Shown in pieces: positions 40,574-49,845 of a stretch of 64,000 nucleotides of DNA. This DNA is from JBCBDX01 sp038529265. GTDB lineage: Bacteria; Pseudomonadota; Alphaproteobacteria; Rhizobiales; Rhizobiaceae. Where the stretch lies: positions 116,925-180,924 of the forward strand of contig JBCBDX010000008.1 in NCBI GenBank assembly GCA_038529265.1, in the 5' to 3' direction. Every line of letters starts with the position of its first letter. The first letter of the stretch is position 1. Below the pieces are notes generated by a model, which was not told where the DNA came from, did no database searches, and saw only the letters and a list, made by a program, of their open reading frames with translations. The position numbers and the translations under genes are program-made.

Positions 40574-41458
40574 TCACTCAGCTTGGGGCAATTGCACAGC
40601 AGCATCATAGGCGGCCTTGAGATCAGGATCAGAAATCGAGATGTCTGTCTCGCCGCGCAGTGACTGCAGTAATTCAGCGTACTTTTCCCGGAAAATGCCG
40701 GATTGAACCTGTCCGGCTACTTGTTCAAAGGGGGGCGGCTGCACGGGTCGCGCATCTTCTACCTTGATCACGTGGAAACCAAACTGCGTTTGCACCGGCT
40801 CTTTTGTATACTCTCCTACTGTGAGATTGAATGCTGCTTCTTCAAACTCGGGCACCATGCGGCCGCGCGTAAAATATCCCAGATCGCCGCCTTGTGGACC
40901 TGAAGGCCCTGTTGATCTGTCTTGCGCGAGTGTCGCAAAGTCGGCGCCTGCATCCAACTCTTCGATGACAGCGCGCGCTTCTTCAGCCGTGGCAACAAGA
41001 ATATGGCGTGCGTTCACTTCATTTTCCGCAGGGCGGCTTGCTATCTCCTCATCATATCGCGCGCGCACTTCATCGTCGCTTACCGATTGAACGACTTGCG
41101 TGTTGAAGAACTCATTATGGAGCGCCCGGTCACGCAAGAAGTCCAGTCGCTGTTGGAAAACTGAACCATCATCGACGCCTTGCTCGTCGGCTTCAGCAGC
41201 TAATAGTCGAATATCGATCAGTGCCAAGAGAGCGGCAGCGCGACGCTGCTGTGGCGGCACTTGTCCAAGCTGATCTTGCAGGTCTGTCAGTGCAAATTCG
41301 ATGTCACGATTTGTAATAGCTTTCCCGGCAACAATTGCAATTTGCGCGTCGGGATCGAGGTTGGCGCTTTCTTGCGCAGTGACCGGTGAGGCAAAAGCCG
41401 CGCCAAGTGCAATCACTGATGCGACGCAGGCGAGACGAGTGTTTTTCAAGGATTTCAT
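40574..41458 (-). CDS. Periplasmic peptidyl-prolyl cis-trans isomerase (PpiC/parvulin, SurA-like)
   Basis: A 294-residue foldase with a signal peptide (about 1-28) and one parvulin domain (about 145-245): VNARHILVATAEEARAVIEEL, DLGYFTRGRMVPEFEEAAFN and TQFGFHVIKVEDARPV. The N-terminal helical region (about 30-140) resembles the SurA chaperone part. It assists outer-membrane protein folding. It is divergent from secA, the export ATPase, an order common in Hyphomicrobiales. argJ lies downstream in the same direction. Confidence 0.92.
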   Translation of the reverse strand: MKSLKNTRLACVASVIALGAAFASPVTAQESANLDPDAQIAIVAGKAITNRDIEFALTDLQDQLGQVPPQQRRAAALLALIDIRLLAAEADEQGVDDGSVFQQRLDFLRDRALHNEFFNTQVVQSVSDDEVRARYDEEIASRPAENEVNARHILVATAEEARAVIEELDAGADFATLAQDRSTGPSGPQGGDLGYFTRGRMVPEFEEAAFNLTVGEYTKEPVQTQFGFHVIKVEDARPVQPPPFEQVAGQVQSGIFREKYAELLQSLRGETDISISDPDLKAAYDAAVQLPQAE

Positions 41459-41533
41459 AATTTAACCAAGTGGCCCCTGTTTGTTGTTTTGTATAATGAA
41501 CATGGACCCAACAATTGGATCGAAGTGTCAGCG

Positions 41534-41562
41534 TTGACATCCATTTGAGCCACTCTTATCTG
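41534..41562 (+). promoter_or_regulatory. Possible secA promoter
   Basis: TTGACA (41534-41539), 17 bases, then TATCTG (41557-41562) lies in the 222-base gap between the divergent ppiC-type gene and secA. The -35 is perfect and the -10 only partial, so this is a tentative call; the leader to the secA ATG would be about 110 bases. Confidence 0.4.
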
Positions 41563-41680
41563 TCGCAAAACGTCGCGTCCACCGTATAGCCGGGTAATGT
41601 TGCGGACTTAGTATCGCTTCTTTGTTCACACTTCTGTCAGACCCGGGTTGGCGGAACATCGTCGAGAAGGAATATCCGAA

Positions 41681-44548
41681 ATGGTCAGCCTAGGTGGTCT
41701 TGCCCGTAAAGTCTTTGGGTCGCCCAATGATCGTCGCTTGAAAGGTTACAACGCGCGCGTACCAGCCATCAATGCGTTAGAGCCAGAGATGGAAGCATTG
41801 AGTGATGACGCTCTTCGCGCAAAAACCGCTGAATTTCGCGAGCGCTTCAAAAACGGTGAAACGCTTGATGACTTGCTCGTTGAAGCCTTTGCTGTTGCGC
41901 GCGAAGGATCAAAGCGCGCCTTGGGTATGCGGCCATTTGATGTGCAGTTGATTGGCGGTATGGTCTTGCATGAGCGTTCTATCGCAGAGATGCGCACAGG
42001 CGAGGGCAAAACGCTTGTTGCGACGTTACCCGTCTATCTCAATGCCATTGCCCAGCGCGGCGTTCACGTCGTTACTGTAAACGACTATCTCGCGACGCGC
42101 GATGCCGAATGGATGGGCAAGCTCTATGGCTTTCTGGGTCTTACAACCGGTATCATTATCCAAGGCATGGATGATCAGGCACGCCAAGCGGCATACAATT
42201 GCGATGTCACCTATGCGACCAACAATGAACTCGGTTTTGATTATTTGCGCGACAACATGAAGTATGAGCGTGCGCAAATGGTTCAGCGCGGTCATTTCTT
42301 TGCGATCGTTGACGAGGTCGACTCCATCCTGGTCGATGAAGCCCGCACGCCACTGATTATTTCAGGACCCTTGGAGGACAAGTCCGACCTCTACAAGCAA
42401 ATCGACAAGTTCATTCCGTTGCTCTCACCGGAAGACTATGAGGTTGATGAGAAACAAAAGTCGACGACCTTTACCGAAGAAGGTACCGAAAAACTGGAGC
42501 GCATGCTTGAAGAAGCCGGCCTTCTGAAAGGTGACAATCTTTACGATGTCGAAAACGTTTCCGTTGTTCACCATGTCAACAATGCGCTAAAGGCGCATGC
42601 TCTTTTCCAGAAAGACAAGGACTACATCGTTAAGAGTGACCAGATCGTCATCATCGATGAGTTCACCGGTCGTCAGATGCAAGGTCGACGGTTCTCTGAG
42701 GGCTTGCACCAAGCACTAGAGGCCAAGGAAAGTGTAACTATTCAGCCCGAAAACCAGACTTTGGCTTCGGTTACTTTCCAGAATTATTTCCGCATGTACG
42801 AAAAGCTTGCGGGCATGACCGGGACGGCGGCCACCGAAGCGGAGGAATTTGGGAACATCTACGGGCTGCAAGTTGTTGAAGTACCGACCAACCTTCCGGT
42901 TCAGCGTCAAGACGAGGATGATGAGGTCTATCGAACCGTTGAAGAGAAATTCGACGCTGTTGTTCTTGATGTGATCGATAGCCAAGTTCGTAAACAGCCG
43001 GTCCTTGTCGGTACAACGTCGATTGAGAAATCCGAAATCCTCTCAAGGATGCTTTCAGACAAGAAATATCTCAAAGGCTTGTCAGAAAAACTAAGTGCTC
43101 GCTTGGAGCAGATTAAGCCTGGCAAGGAGCAAGAGTTTCGCGAGTTTTTGGAAAAGTCTATCGCGGACGTCGGTATTGCTATCAAAGCAGGCGGTGTAAC
43201 GCATGAAGTGCTGAATGCGCGCCAACACGAGCGTGAGGCTTACATTGTGGCGCAGGCGGGCGTGCCCGGTGCCGTGACAATCGCGACTAACATGGCTGGT
43301 CGCGGTACCGATATCAAGCTCGGCGGCAACATCGAAATGCGCGTCGAGCAAGAGATCGGCGATATGCCTGATGGCAATGAGCGCAACGCCAAAGAAGCGG
43401 CCATTTCAGCTGAAGTTGAGAAGCTTAAGCAAGAAGCGCTTGAAGCTGGCGGCTTATATGTCCTTGCCACCGAGCGTCACGAAAGCCGCCGGATCGACAA
43501 TCAGCTCCGGGGTCGTTCTGGCCGCCAAGGCGATCCGGGACGTTCGAAGTTTTATCTTTCGCTTCAAGATGATCTAATGCGCATTTTTGGTTCCGACCGG
43601 ATGGATGGCATGCTGCAAAAGCTCGGCCTGCGCGATGGGGAGGCTATTGTCCACCCTTGGATCAACAAGGCTCTCGAGAAGGCACAAAAGAAGGTCGAAG
43701 CGCGCAACTTCGACATCCGCAAGAACCTTCTGAAATATGATGATGTCATGAACGATCAGCGTAAAGTCGTTTTTGAGCAGCGTCTCGACATCATGGATGG
43801 CAATGACATCGATGAGACCATCAAGGAGATGCGCCAGGATGTTGTCGAGGAACTTGTCGAAAAGAATATCCCTGAAAACGCCTATGCTGAACAGTGGGAT
43901 GTTGATGGTCTTGAAGATGGCGTGCGCACGCTTTTGAACCTCGACGTGCCGGTACGCGATTGGGTTAATGAAGAGGGCATTGCCGAGGATGACATTCTTG
44001 AACGCCTTTCAGAGGCGACTGAGAAAGCGGCAGCGACACGAAAAGCGGAGTTTGGCGATGATGTCATGCAGTATGTGGAGAAATCCGTTATCCTGCAGAC
44101 CATTGACCATTTGTGGCGCGAACACCTCGTTGCCCTTGACCATTTGCGCTCAGTAATCGGTTTCCGCGGCTATGCCCAGCGCGATCCATTACAAGAGTAT
44201 AAGGGCGAAGCGTTTGAGCTCTTTCAGGCTATGCTAGCCAACCTCCGGTCTGCGGTGACATCGCAACTGATGCGTGTCCAGATTGTTCGAGAGGCCGCCG
44301 ATGCGCCTATGCCGACAGCGCCGCAGACACATGCAACGCAATCAGGAGCACCCGCTGCGGACCAACAGTCTTCCGCACCGCAACCGGCCATGGCGGCAGC
44401 CTCTGTTGGTGCCGCAGGTTTGGGTTTTGTGGCGCCAGAGGATCGCGATCCTGAAGATCCAACCACATGGGGCAAGGTCGGTCGCAATGAGCTTTGTCCA
44501 TGCGGCTCGGGCAAAAAATACAAGCATTGCCACGGCGCTTTTGTTTAA
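41681..44548 (+). CDS. secA: Preprotein translocase ATPase SecA
   Basis: Drives post-translational export through SecYEG. The 955-residue protein is full length: MRTGEGKTLVATLP (Walker A), DEVDSILVDEARTPLIISG (DEAD-like), the preprotein cross-linking domain, NBD2 with GRSGRQGDPG, the helical scaffold, and a C-terminal zinc site CPCGSGKKYKHCHG. AAGGAAT precedes the ATG at 41681 (MVSLGGLARKVFG); a start at 41648 is not family-like. A C-terminal Ala/Gln-rich linker (about 880-930) is normal for this order. Confidence 0.97.
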   Translation: MVSLGGLARKVFGSPNDRRLKGYNARVPAINALEPEMEALSDDALRAKTAEFRERFKNGETLDDLLVEAFAVAREGSKRALGMRPFDVQLIGGMVLHERSIAEMRTGEGKTLVATLPVYLNAIAQRGVHVVTVNDYLATRDAEWMGKLYGFLGLTTGIIIQGMDDQARQAAYNCDVTYATNNELGFDYLRDNMKYERAQMVQRGHFFAIVDEVDSILVDEARTPLIISGPLEDKSDLYKQIDKFIPLLSPEDYEVDEKQKSTTFTEEGTEKLERMLEEAGLLKGDNLYDVENVSVVHHVNNALKAHALFQKDKDYIVKSDQIVIIDEFTGRQMQGRRFSEGLHQALEAKESVTIQPENQTLASVTFQNYFRMYEKLAGMTGTAATEAEEFGNIYGLQVVEVPTNLPVQRQDEDDEVYRTVEEKFDAVVLDVIDSQVRKQPVLVGTTSIEKSEILSRMLSDKKYLKGLSEKLSARLEQIKPGKEQEFREFLEKSIADVGIAIKAGGVTHEVLNARQHEREAYIVAQAGVPGAVTIATNMAGRGTDIKLGGNIEMRVEQEIGDMPDGNERNAKEAAISAEVEKLKQEALEAGGLYVLATERHESRRIDNQLRGRSGRQGDPGRSKFYLSLQDDLMRIFGSDRMDGMLQKLGLRDGEAIVHPWINKALEKAQKKVEARNFDIRKNLLKYDDVMNDQRKVVFEQRLDIMDGNDIDETIKEMRQDVVEELVEKNIPENAYAEQWDVDGLEDGVRTLLNLDVPVRDWVNEEGIAEDDILERLSEATEKAAATRKAEFGDDVMQYVEKSVILQTIDHLWREHLVALDHLRSVIGFRGYAQRDPLQEYKGEAFELFQAMLANLRSAVTSQLMRVQIVREAADAPMPTAPQTHATQSGAPAADQQSSAPQPAMAAASVGAAGLGFVAPEDRDPEDPTTWGKVGRNELCPCGSGKKYKHCHGAFV

Positions 44549-44611
44549 ATCCGACAGCTGATCTCAGCGGTGTAGTATCACCAACGGAATATTAAGCCGG
44601 CGTTGCTAACG

Positions 44612-44627
44612 TGGCCTCCGGAGGCCA
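44612..44627 (+). promoter_or_regulatory. 16-base perfect palindrome containing the flippase Shine-Dalgarno
   Basis: TGGCCTCC/GGAGGCCA is a perfect inverted repeat at 44612-44627. The Shine-Dalgarno GGAGG (44620-44624) of the flippase gene is inside its 3' arm, 9 bases before the TTG start. In RNA the arms could pair only between molecules or with a bent apex, since there is no loop, so the element may act as a DNA site instead. Confidence 0.6.
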
Positions 44628-44633
44628 AGTGCA

Positions 44634-46040
44634 TTGCGGTTTTCAGCAGTCGATACAACAGAAGCCTTTTTGCCGCAGCCGATCTCACAACGTGTGCGGC
44701 CTTTGGCGGAAAAAGCTGATCAGATCCTCTCTGGAGGTGGCGATGTTGCGCGTACGCAACGTGCATCGCTAGCTGCATTTTTAATTCGTATTGCCAGTGC
44801 TGTTGTCGCCTTTGTCTCGCAGATTGCTTTTGCGCGTATGATGGGCATTGAGGCCTATGGCATCTTTGTCCTTGTCTGGATCACCATGGTGATAATTGGC
44901 AGCCTTTCTTGCCTTGGTTTCCAGACTGTTGTCATTCGCTTCGTTCCGCAATACCGCGAAATGGGTGACTTAAAGCATATGCGCGGGATCCTACTGGCTA
45001 GCCGTTTGGCGGTGCTTTTAGCATCCACGCTGGCAGCGGCGATCGTTATGTCGGTCACTTGGTTCGCTCGGGAGTGGATTGAGCCGTACTATGTTTTGCC
45101 CTTTATAATCGGTGCGTTGTGCCTGCCGATGATTTCACTTGGCGACACGCTTGATGGCACAGCCAGAGCGCAAGGTTGGACCATTCGCGCGCTTACGCCA
45201 AGCTATCTGATGCGACCGATTTTGATCCTTCTTTTGATGATCGGCGCATATCTGTTGGGTTTTGAGATCGATGCCGTCTTAGGTTTGCAATGCGCGGCAA
45301 TCGCTTCATACCTGACGACTATTGGCCAATTATTGCTGATTACGCGCGATGTTGATGCAACTATTCCAAGGGGTAAGCGCGCTTACTCAATGATGCATTG
45401 GACGAAGGTTGCCTTGCCGATTTTTCTGGTTGAAGGCTTTTTCTTCCTTTTGATCAACGCTGACACACTAATGGTTGGCCTGCTGATGACACCAGCAGAC
45501 GTTGCTATCTATTTTGCAACCGTCAAAACGCTCGCACTGGTTCATTTCGTGTTTTTCGCGGTCAAGGCGGGGATAGCTCATCGGTTTGCTGCGTTGCTCG
45601 CAGATGGCGAAAACAGTGCCCTTCATGACATGGCCCTTCGCAGTGTAACATGGACGTTCTGGCCTTCATTATTGATGGGGGCGGTGTTGCTCGCTGTCGC
45701 GCCATTAATGCTCGCGATGTTCGGTGCTGAGTACCAGCAAGGCTACCCGCTACTTTTTGTTCTGGTGTCTGGCGTGATCTTGAGGGCGGCAATTGGACCA
45801 GCTGAAAGCCTGTTGAACATGACAGGGCACCAAAATGCCTGTGCGGCTGTTTTTGGAAGCGTGCTGGTCATCAACATTGGCTTGAACGCTGTATTGATCC
45901 CATGGATTGGCCTTTACGGAGCCGCAAGCGCTACATTTCTTGCAACTTTGTTGGAAGTGTTTGCGCTTTATCAACTGGTTTATCGGCGTATAGGCGTGCG
46001 TATGTCGATCCTGACGGCGCGAAACATGGCAGCGGTTTAG
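44634..46040 (+). CDS. Oligosaccharide flippase family membrane protein (MATE/MVF superfamily, RfbX/Wzx-like)
   Basis: A 468-residue integral membrane protein with about 12-14 helices in the lipid-linked sugar flippase pattern. The first helix follows RASLAAFLIRIASAVVAFV, and the family motif GIEAYGIFVLVWITM is present. Such proteins move lipid-linked oligosaccharide units across the inner membrane for O-antigen or exopolysaccharide. The TTG start at 44634 is supported by GGAGG 9 bases upstream; no ATG lies nearby. The FemAB-like gene begins 4 bases after its stop, and the pair is likely one transcript. Confidence 0.85.
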   Translation: MRFSAVDTTEAFLPQPISQRVRPLAEKADQILSGGGDVARTQRASLAAFLIRIASAVVAFVSQIAFARMMGIEAYGIFVLVWITMVIIGSLSCLGFQTVVIRFVPQYREMGDLKHMRGILLASRLAVLLASTLAAAIVMSVTWFAREWIEPYYVLPFIIGALCLPMISLGDTLDGTARAQGWTIRALTPSYLMRPILILLLMIGAYLLGFEIDAVLGLQCAAIASYLTTIGQLLLITRDVDATIPRGKRAYSMMHWTKVALPIFLVEGFFFLLINADTLMVGLLMTPADVAIYFATVKTLALVHFVFFAVKAGIAHRFAALLADGENSALHDMALRSVTWTFWPSLLMGAVLLAVAPLMLAMFGAEYQQGYPLLFVLVSGVILRAAIGPAESLLNMTGHQNACAAVFGSVLVINIGLNAVLIPWIGLYGAASATFLATLLEVFALYQLVYRRIGVRMSILTARNMAAV

Positions 46041-46044
46041 ATCC

Positions 46045-47340
46045 ATGGCAGCGGTTCCAGTTCTTGAAGAGAATGTGCTCGTCCCCACCGGTGGAGACTT
46101 GGGCCTGGATGTGCCGCCACTGGCATTTGATGGCGATGCAAGGCTTAGCCCCGCGCAAACCACCAAACGCAAGCTCGTGGTTTTTCCGTCCGAGGCCGGG
46201 TTTGATGTCTTGCCAGACGTCGATCAAATCACTGACTATGCGCTAGAACCCAATATTTTCTTTTCACCACGTTTTGTCATACCGGGGCTTTCCAGGCTGG
46301 ATGATCGTGACGTTCGGTTGCTTTTCCTCCACGATCAAGCTGATGACAGCTTGAATGAGAAACGCTTGGGCAACGTCTGCATGATGATGCCGTTCACGGT
46401 TGAAAAGCCGGGCTTTCAAATTGGTCCAGACATTGTGCGCGCCTGGTCAAATCCGTACGGCCCTTATGGGCTACCTTTGGTTGAACGCCGTGGTGCCGAA
46501 AAGATCATTGATGATCTGTTTGCAACTCTCGGGCAGCCCGATGTACAGCTACCCAAGATTGTCGTGTTTCCCAACATTTTCATGGATAGCCCGCTAGCTT
46601 CTCTCATTCGTGCTACCGCCTTGTCGGCAGGCTTGCCGATGGCGACTTCCAAATCCAAGGGACGGCCATGGTTGGACGCTACCGTTGATGCTGACGTCTA
46701 CCTGCGCAATGCAATCAGCTCCCATCATCGTCGCAATCTGGGCCGCCTATGGCGAAAGCTGGAGAAACTGGGCTCACTGGAATATGATGTGGCCCGTGCA
46801 CCTGAGCAGGTGCGCGTTCAGATGGAAGAGTTTCTCCTTTTGGAAAATGCCGGCTGGAAGGGACGAAAACGTACGTCCCTGGCCGCTGATCGCTACCGGG
46901 CCGCTTTTGCTCGTGAAGCTGTGAATTTGTTGGCTGAGCGCGACCGCTCTCGTATCTTCACGCTAAAACTGGATGGCCGGGTCATCGCATCGCTGATCGT
47001 ATTTGTCGAAGGTGGCCGCGCTTGGACGTGGAAGACAACTTACGACGAGACTTTGCGTGAGCTCTCGCCGGGTCTGCAACTTATGACCCGTGTCACCGAG
47101 ACTTTACTTGATGATCCAAACGTTACGTCGGCCGACAGCTGTGCTGTCCCCGATCATCCGGTAATGAGCCGATTGTGGACCCAATCGCGGGCTGTAACGA
47201 CACTCGTGGTTGGCACGCAGCAAGCGAAAGATCGCGATGTGCGACAGGTAGCTTCGCAGATCGACTTCTATCGCTCCACCAAAGAAACAGCGAAATCGGT
47301 TGCCGACAAAGTGCGCAGCATTTTTGACCGCAAACGCTAG
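46045..47340 (+). CDS. FemAB/BcsL-like GNAT acyltransferase for envelope polysaccharide
   Basis: A 431-residue protein with a double-GNAT (FemAB-like) arrangement. The hallmark segment HHRRNLGRLWRKLEKLGSLEYDVARAPEQ and then EEFLLLENAGWKGRKRTSLA belongs to the group annotated as involved in cellulose or exopolysaccharide synthesis. The second half has RIFTLKLDGRVIASLIVFVE and WTWKTTYDETLRELSPGLQL. It may acylate a sugar carrier exported by the preceding flippase. Its stop shares CTAG with the stop of the convergent acyl-CoA synthetase gene. The exact acceptor is unknown. Confidence 0.82.
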   Translation: MAAVPVLEENVLVPTGGDLGLDVPPLAFDGDARLSPAQTTKRKLVVFPSEAGFDVLPDVDQITDYALEPNIFFSPRFVIPGLSRLDDRDVRLLFLHDQADDSLNEKRLGNVCMMMPFTVEKPGFQIGPDIVRAWSNPYGPYGLPLVERRGAEKIIDDLFATLGQPDVQLPKIVVFPNIFMDSPLASLIRATALSAGLPMATSKSKGRPWLDATVDADVYLRNAISSHHRRNLGRLWRKLEKLGSLEYDVARAPEQVRVQMEEFLLLENAGWKGRKRTSLAADRYRAAFAREAVNLLAERDRSRIFTLKLDGRVIASLIVFVEGGRAWTWKTTYDETLRELSPGLQLMTRVTETLLDDPNVTSADSCAVPDHPVMSRLWTQSRAVTTLVVGTQQAKDRDVRQVASQIDFYRSTKETAKSVADKVRSIFDRKR

Positions 47341-48950
47341 GCTCGTTTCCTGAATGCGCGGCGAATAATCTTGCCGCTTTCGGTTGTTGGAATGTGGTCA
47401 ACGATCTCAACAGAGCGGGGATATAGATGGGCCGACAGTCTGTTCCGCACCCAGTCTTTCAGGTCCTGCTCGATGTTAGCGGTCTGCCTGGCTTCTTGCG
47501 TAATTTTGACAAAGGCCGCCACGCTTTCCGTGCGCTCATCATCGGCAATGCCAATAACAGCTGCTTCCAAGACAGCATTATGCGAACGCAAGCATTCTTC
47601 AATTTCAGATGGGCCGATGCGGTAGCCAGCAGAAGTTATGATATCGTCGTTGCGCGACTTGAAAGTGAACCAGCCATCACTGGTGCGACTGGCTAAATCA
47701 CCGGTCCTGATCCAGCCGTCGACGTTTTTCTCCGCCGTTGCTTCAGGGTCTTCAAAGTATTCCAGCATCGCCACGGGCGTATCAGCTTTGATGACGATTT
47801 CACCCTCACCCTCTTGAACAAATGAACCGTCTTCAGCCAACAATTGAACTTCATGACCGGGTGTCGCTTTGCCCATGGAAGCTGGATTATTGATGCCTAT
47901 CGCCTGGCTCGACCCGATAACGGTGTTGCACTCGGTCTGGCCGTAAAACTCATTGATGGGTGCTTTGAAGATATCGCTCGCTGCTTTGTGGGTCTGTGCT
48001 CCGAGTTGTTCGCCCGCTGCGCCAACTGCGCGCAGATGAAGTCTTGGTGCCTGACCTGAATAGCTTGCGATAATTCGAATTGCTGTGGGCGGCAGAAAGG
48101 CGTTGGTGATTTTGTTGCGTGCGAGCACTGATAAGGCCCAATCCGCAGAAAAACGCGACGCATTGGCAGCTACGACCGGGACGCCAAAATAAAGTGCGGG
48201 CAAAAGCGCATTCAAAAGTCCACCTGCCCAGGCCCAATCGGAGGGCGTCCAAAACACATCGCCTTCTTGAGGCATGCGCTCTTGAGCGAGCTGGATGCCG
48301 GGCAAATGTCCCAAAAGCACACGGTGGCCGTGCAAGACACCCTTGGGTTGCCCAGTGGTGCCCGAGGTAAAAAGGATTATTGCAGCGTCATTTGGCCGGG
48401 TGCCGGCTGTGTCAACATATGGCTTTGCTTGGTCGAATGCTTCGGCAAAACGCCGGTCCTTGCCATTAGGCTCGCCCACGACAAACGCAATTATCTGTTC
48501 AGTTACTTCGCGGGCAGCATCGCGCCATCGTGCTAGCGCTTCTGCTGTAGCGATGAACACTTTTGGACGCGCTTTTGCGATCCGATAGGCAATCGCTTCG
48601 GGCCCGAACTGTGTGGCAAGCGGTACGATGATTGCACCGATCCGATAGGTTGCCAAGTGAACCGCTAGCGCTTCCCAGCCTTGCGGAAGCTGGACGGCGA
48701 CTCGATCCCCTCGTTCGACACCAACGGCTGTGAGGATGCCAGCAACTCTCTGACAACGCGTTTCGAGCTCTTGCCATGACAGTTTGAGCGGATCGGCCCC
48801 CTCGCTATTATCGATTAAGAGAGCATCTTGATCAGGAATTGCCTGTGCATGGCGTGTTAGGCACGCGTGCGAAATGTTGAAATGATCTGGAATGCGCCAA
48901 TGAAATGATGCGCGCAGCTCTTCATAGCTTTCAATATCATCAGGAAGCAT
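47337..48950 (-). CDS. AMP-forming acyl-CoA synthetase
   Basis: A 537-residue adenylate-forming enzyme. The P-loop IILFTSGTTGQPKGVLHGHR, the NEFYGQTECNTVIG motif, GWIRTGDLASRTSDGWF and the ISSAGYRIGP/C-terminal KI region with ESGKIIRR are present. This ligates a short or medium carboxylate to CoA in two steps through an acyl-AMP. The substrate is not predictable (acetate, propionate, acetoacetate and benzoate enzymes look alike); the pattern resembles the medium-chain group. The ATG at 48950 (MLPDDIESYEELRAS) is preferred; a start at 49043 runs into the tRNA gene. Confidence 0.9.
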   Translation of the reverse strand: MLPDDIESYEELRASFHWRIPDHFNISHACLTRHAQAIPDQDALLIDNSEGADPLKLSWQELETRCQRVAGILTAVGVERGDRVAVQLPQGWEALAVHLATYRIGAIIVPLATQFGPEAIAYRIAKARPKVFIATAEALARWRDAAREVTEQIIAFVVGEPNGKDRRFAEAFDQAKPYVDTAGTRPNDAAIILFTSGTTGQPKGVLHGHRVLLGHLPGIQLAQERMPQEGDVFWTPSDWAWAGGLLNALLPALYFGVPVVAANASRFSADWALSVLARNKITNAFLPPTAIRIIASYSGQAPRLHLRAVGAAGEQLGAQTHKAASDIFKAPINEFYGQTECNTVIGSSQAIGINNPASMGKATPGHEVQLLAEDGSFVQEGEGEIVIKADTPVAMLEYFEDPEATAEKNVDGWIRTGDLASRTSDGWFTFKSRNDDIITSAGYRIGPSEIEECLRSHNAVLEAAVIGIADDERTESVAAFVKITQEARQTANIEQDLKDWVRNRLSAHLYPRSVEIVDHIPTTESGKIIRRAFRKRA

Positions 48951-49013
48951 TTGCCGATCAAAGTTCTTGAAAGGTGAGTGTGGGTCAAAAATTTTCCCAC
49001 TTGGGAAAGCGAT

Positions 49014-49098
49014 TGGTGCCCCTGGCCCGACTCGAACGGGCACTTCCGAAGAAAACGGATTTTGAATCCGTCGCGTCTACCAATTCCGCCACAGGGGC
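49014..49098 (-). tRNA. tRNA-Leu(CAA)
   Basis: The minus strand reads as a type II (long variable arm) tRNA. The acceptor stem GCCCCTG pairs with CAGGGGC (7 pairs), the discriminator is A, and the 3' CCA is encoded (49014-49016). The D-arm GGCGGAATTGGTAGACGC is typical of tRNA-Leu. The anticodon stem-loop ACGGA-TTCAAAA-TCCGT gives anticodon CAA, and the T-arm is CCCGTTCGAGTCGGG. A tRNA for TTG codons fits the number of TTG starts and codons seen nearby. Confidence 0.95.
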
Positions 49099-49115
49099 CT
49101 GCCACGGTGGACGAA

Positions 49116-49144
49116 CGTGTATGTGCGACCTGTCAAACCGTCAA
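49116..49144 (-). promoter_or_regulatory. Candidate promoter of tRNA-Leu
   Basis: On the minus strand TTGACG (49139-49144), a 17-base spacer and TACACG (49116-49121) lie 17 bases upstream of the mature 5' end. The -10 is a weak match, so moderate confidence only. No other element in the short gap fits better. Confidence 0.4.
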
Positions 49145-49200
49145 GGCAATGTTTGCACATTGATGATAACTGGGTTGCAAAGTAACGGATTTAAGCGACC

Positions 49201-49836
49201 ATGAATGCCAAGACTGAAGCAGAGTATCCTCATAGTGGTGCTTTGGAGAGGGTTGATACGCTGCTACGCGATCTTCCGCGTGATGAGGTGGGAACAATTT
49301 CTCTGGGCCAGCTGAGCGATGCCATGGAAGAGCGGGCATTCGGACTGATGCTCCTGATCCTTGCCATTCCATGCTGCCTGCCGTTTGTTTATCTGCTACC
49401 TCAAATCGTCGCCGTACCAATGGCAATCTTGGTGGGGCAGATGGCGATGGGCCGCAAGTCTCCTTGGCTGCCAGATGCGATGCGATCCCGTCGTCTGCCC
49501 GTTGAGGCCTTCCGATCTGTTTTGTCCAGAGTTCGCAAATGGGGCGGCTGGCTAGAGCGCTTGACGCACCGCCGTCTTGCCGGTCTGACGAGTGCTTTTG
49601 CGGCTCGAGTGGTTGGAGCACTCTTGTTTGTGCCCTGCCTGTCCATATTGACGCCTTTACCGCTTACAAACACAGTTCCGGGAATTGGTGTCGCTTTGGC
49701 CTCGGCGGGCCTCATTGAACGAGACGGACTTTTTGTCGTCGCCGGTGTCTTTATTGCCTTGGCCTGGGTTGTCGCGCTCTTGATTGGAGGGCCAGCCTTG
49801 ATCTATCTCGCTGTAGACTTCGTCTTTAACAGGTAG
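49201..49836 (+). CDS. exoD: ExoD-family exopolysaccharide synthesis protein
   Basis: A 211-residue membrane protein of the ExoD family, named for a Sinorhizobium gene that affects exopolysaccharide and alkali tolerance; the biochemical function is unknown. Features include LSDAMEERAFGLMLLILAIPCCLPF near the N-terminus, a cytoplasmic basic region, and several helices (ALLFVPCLSILTPLP, SAGLIERDGLFVVAGVFI, ALLIGGPALIYLAVDFVF). It is followed 9 bases later by dsbB. The sequence is intact. Confidence 0.85.
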   Translation: MNAKTEAEYPHSGALERVDTLLRDLPRDEVGTISLGQLSDAMEERAFGLMLLILAIPCCLPFVYLLPQIVAVPMAILVGQMAMGRKSPWLPDAMRSRRLPVEAFRSVLSRVRKWGGWLERLTHRRLAGLTSAFAARVVGALLFVPCLSILTPLPLTNTVPGIGVALASAGLIERDGLFVVAGVFIALAWVVALLIGGPALIYLAVDFVFNR

Positions 49837-49845
49837 GGATTGCAA

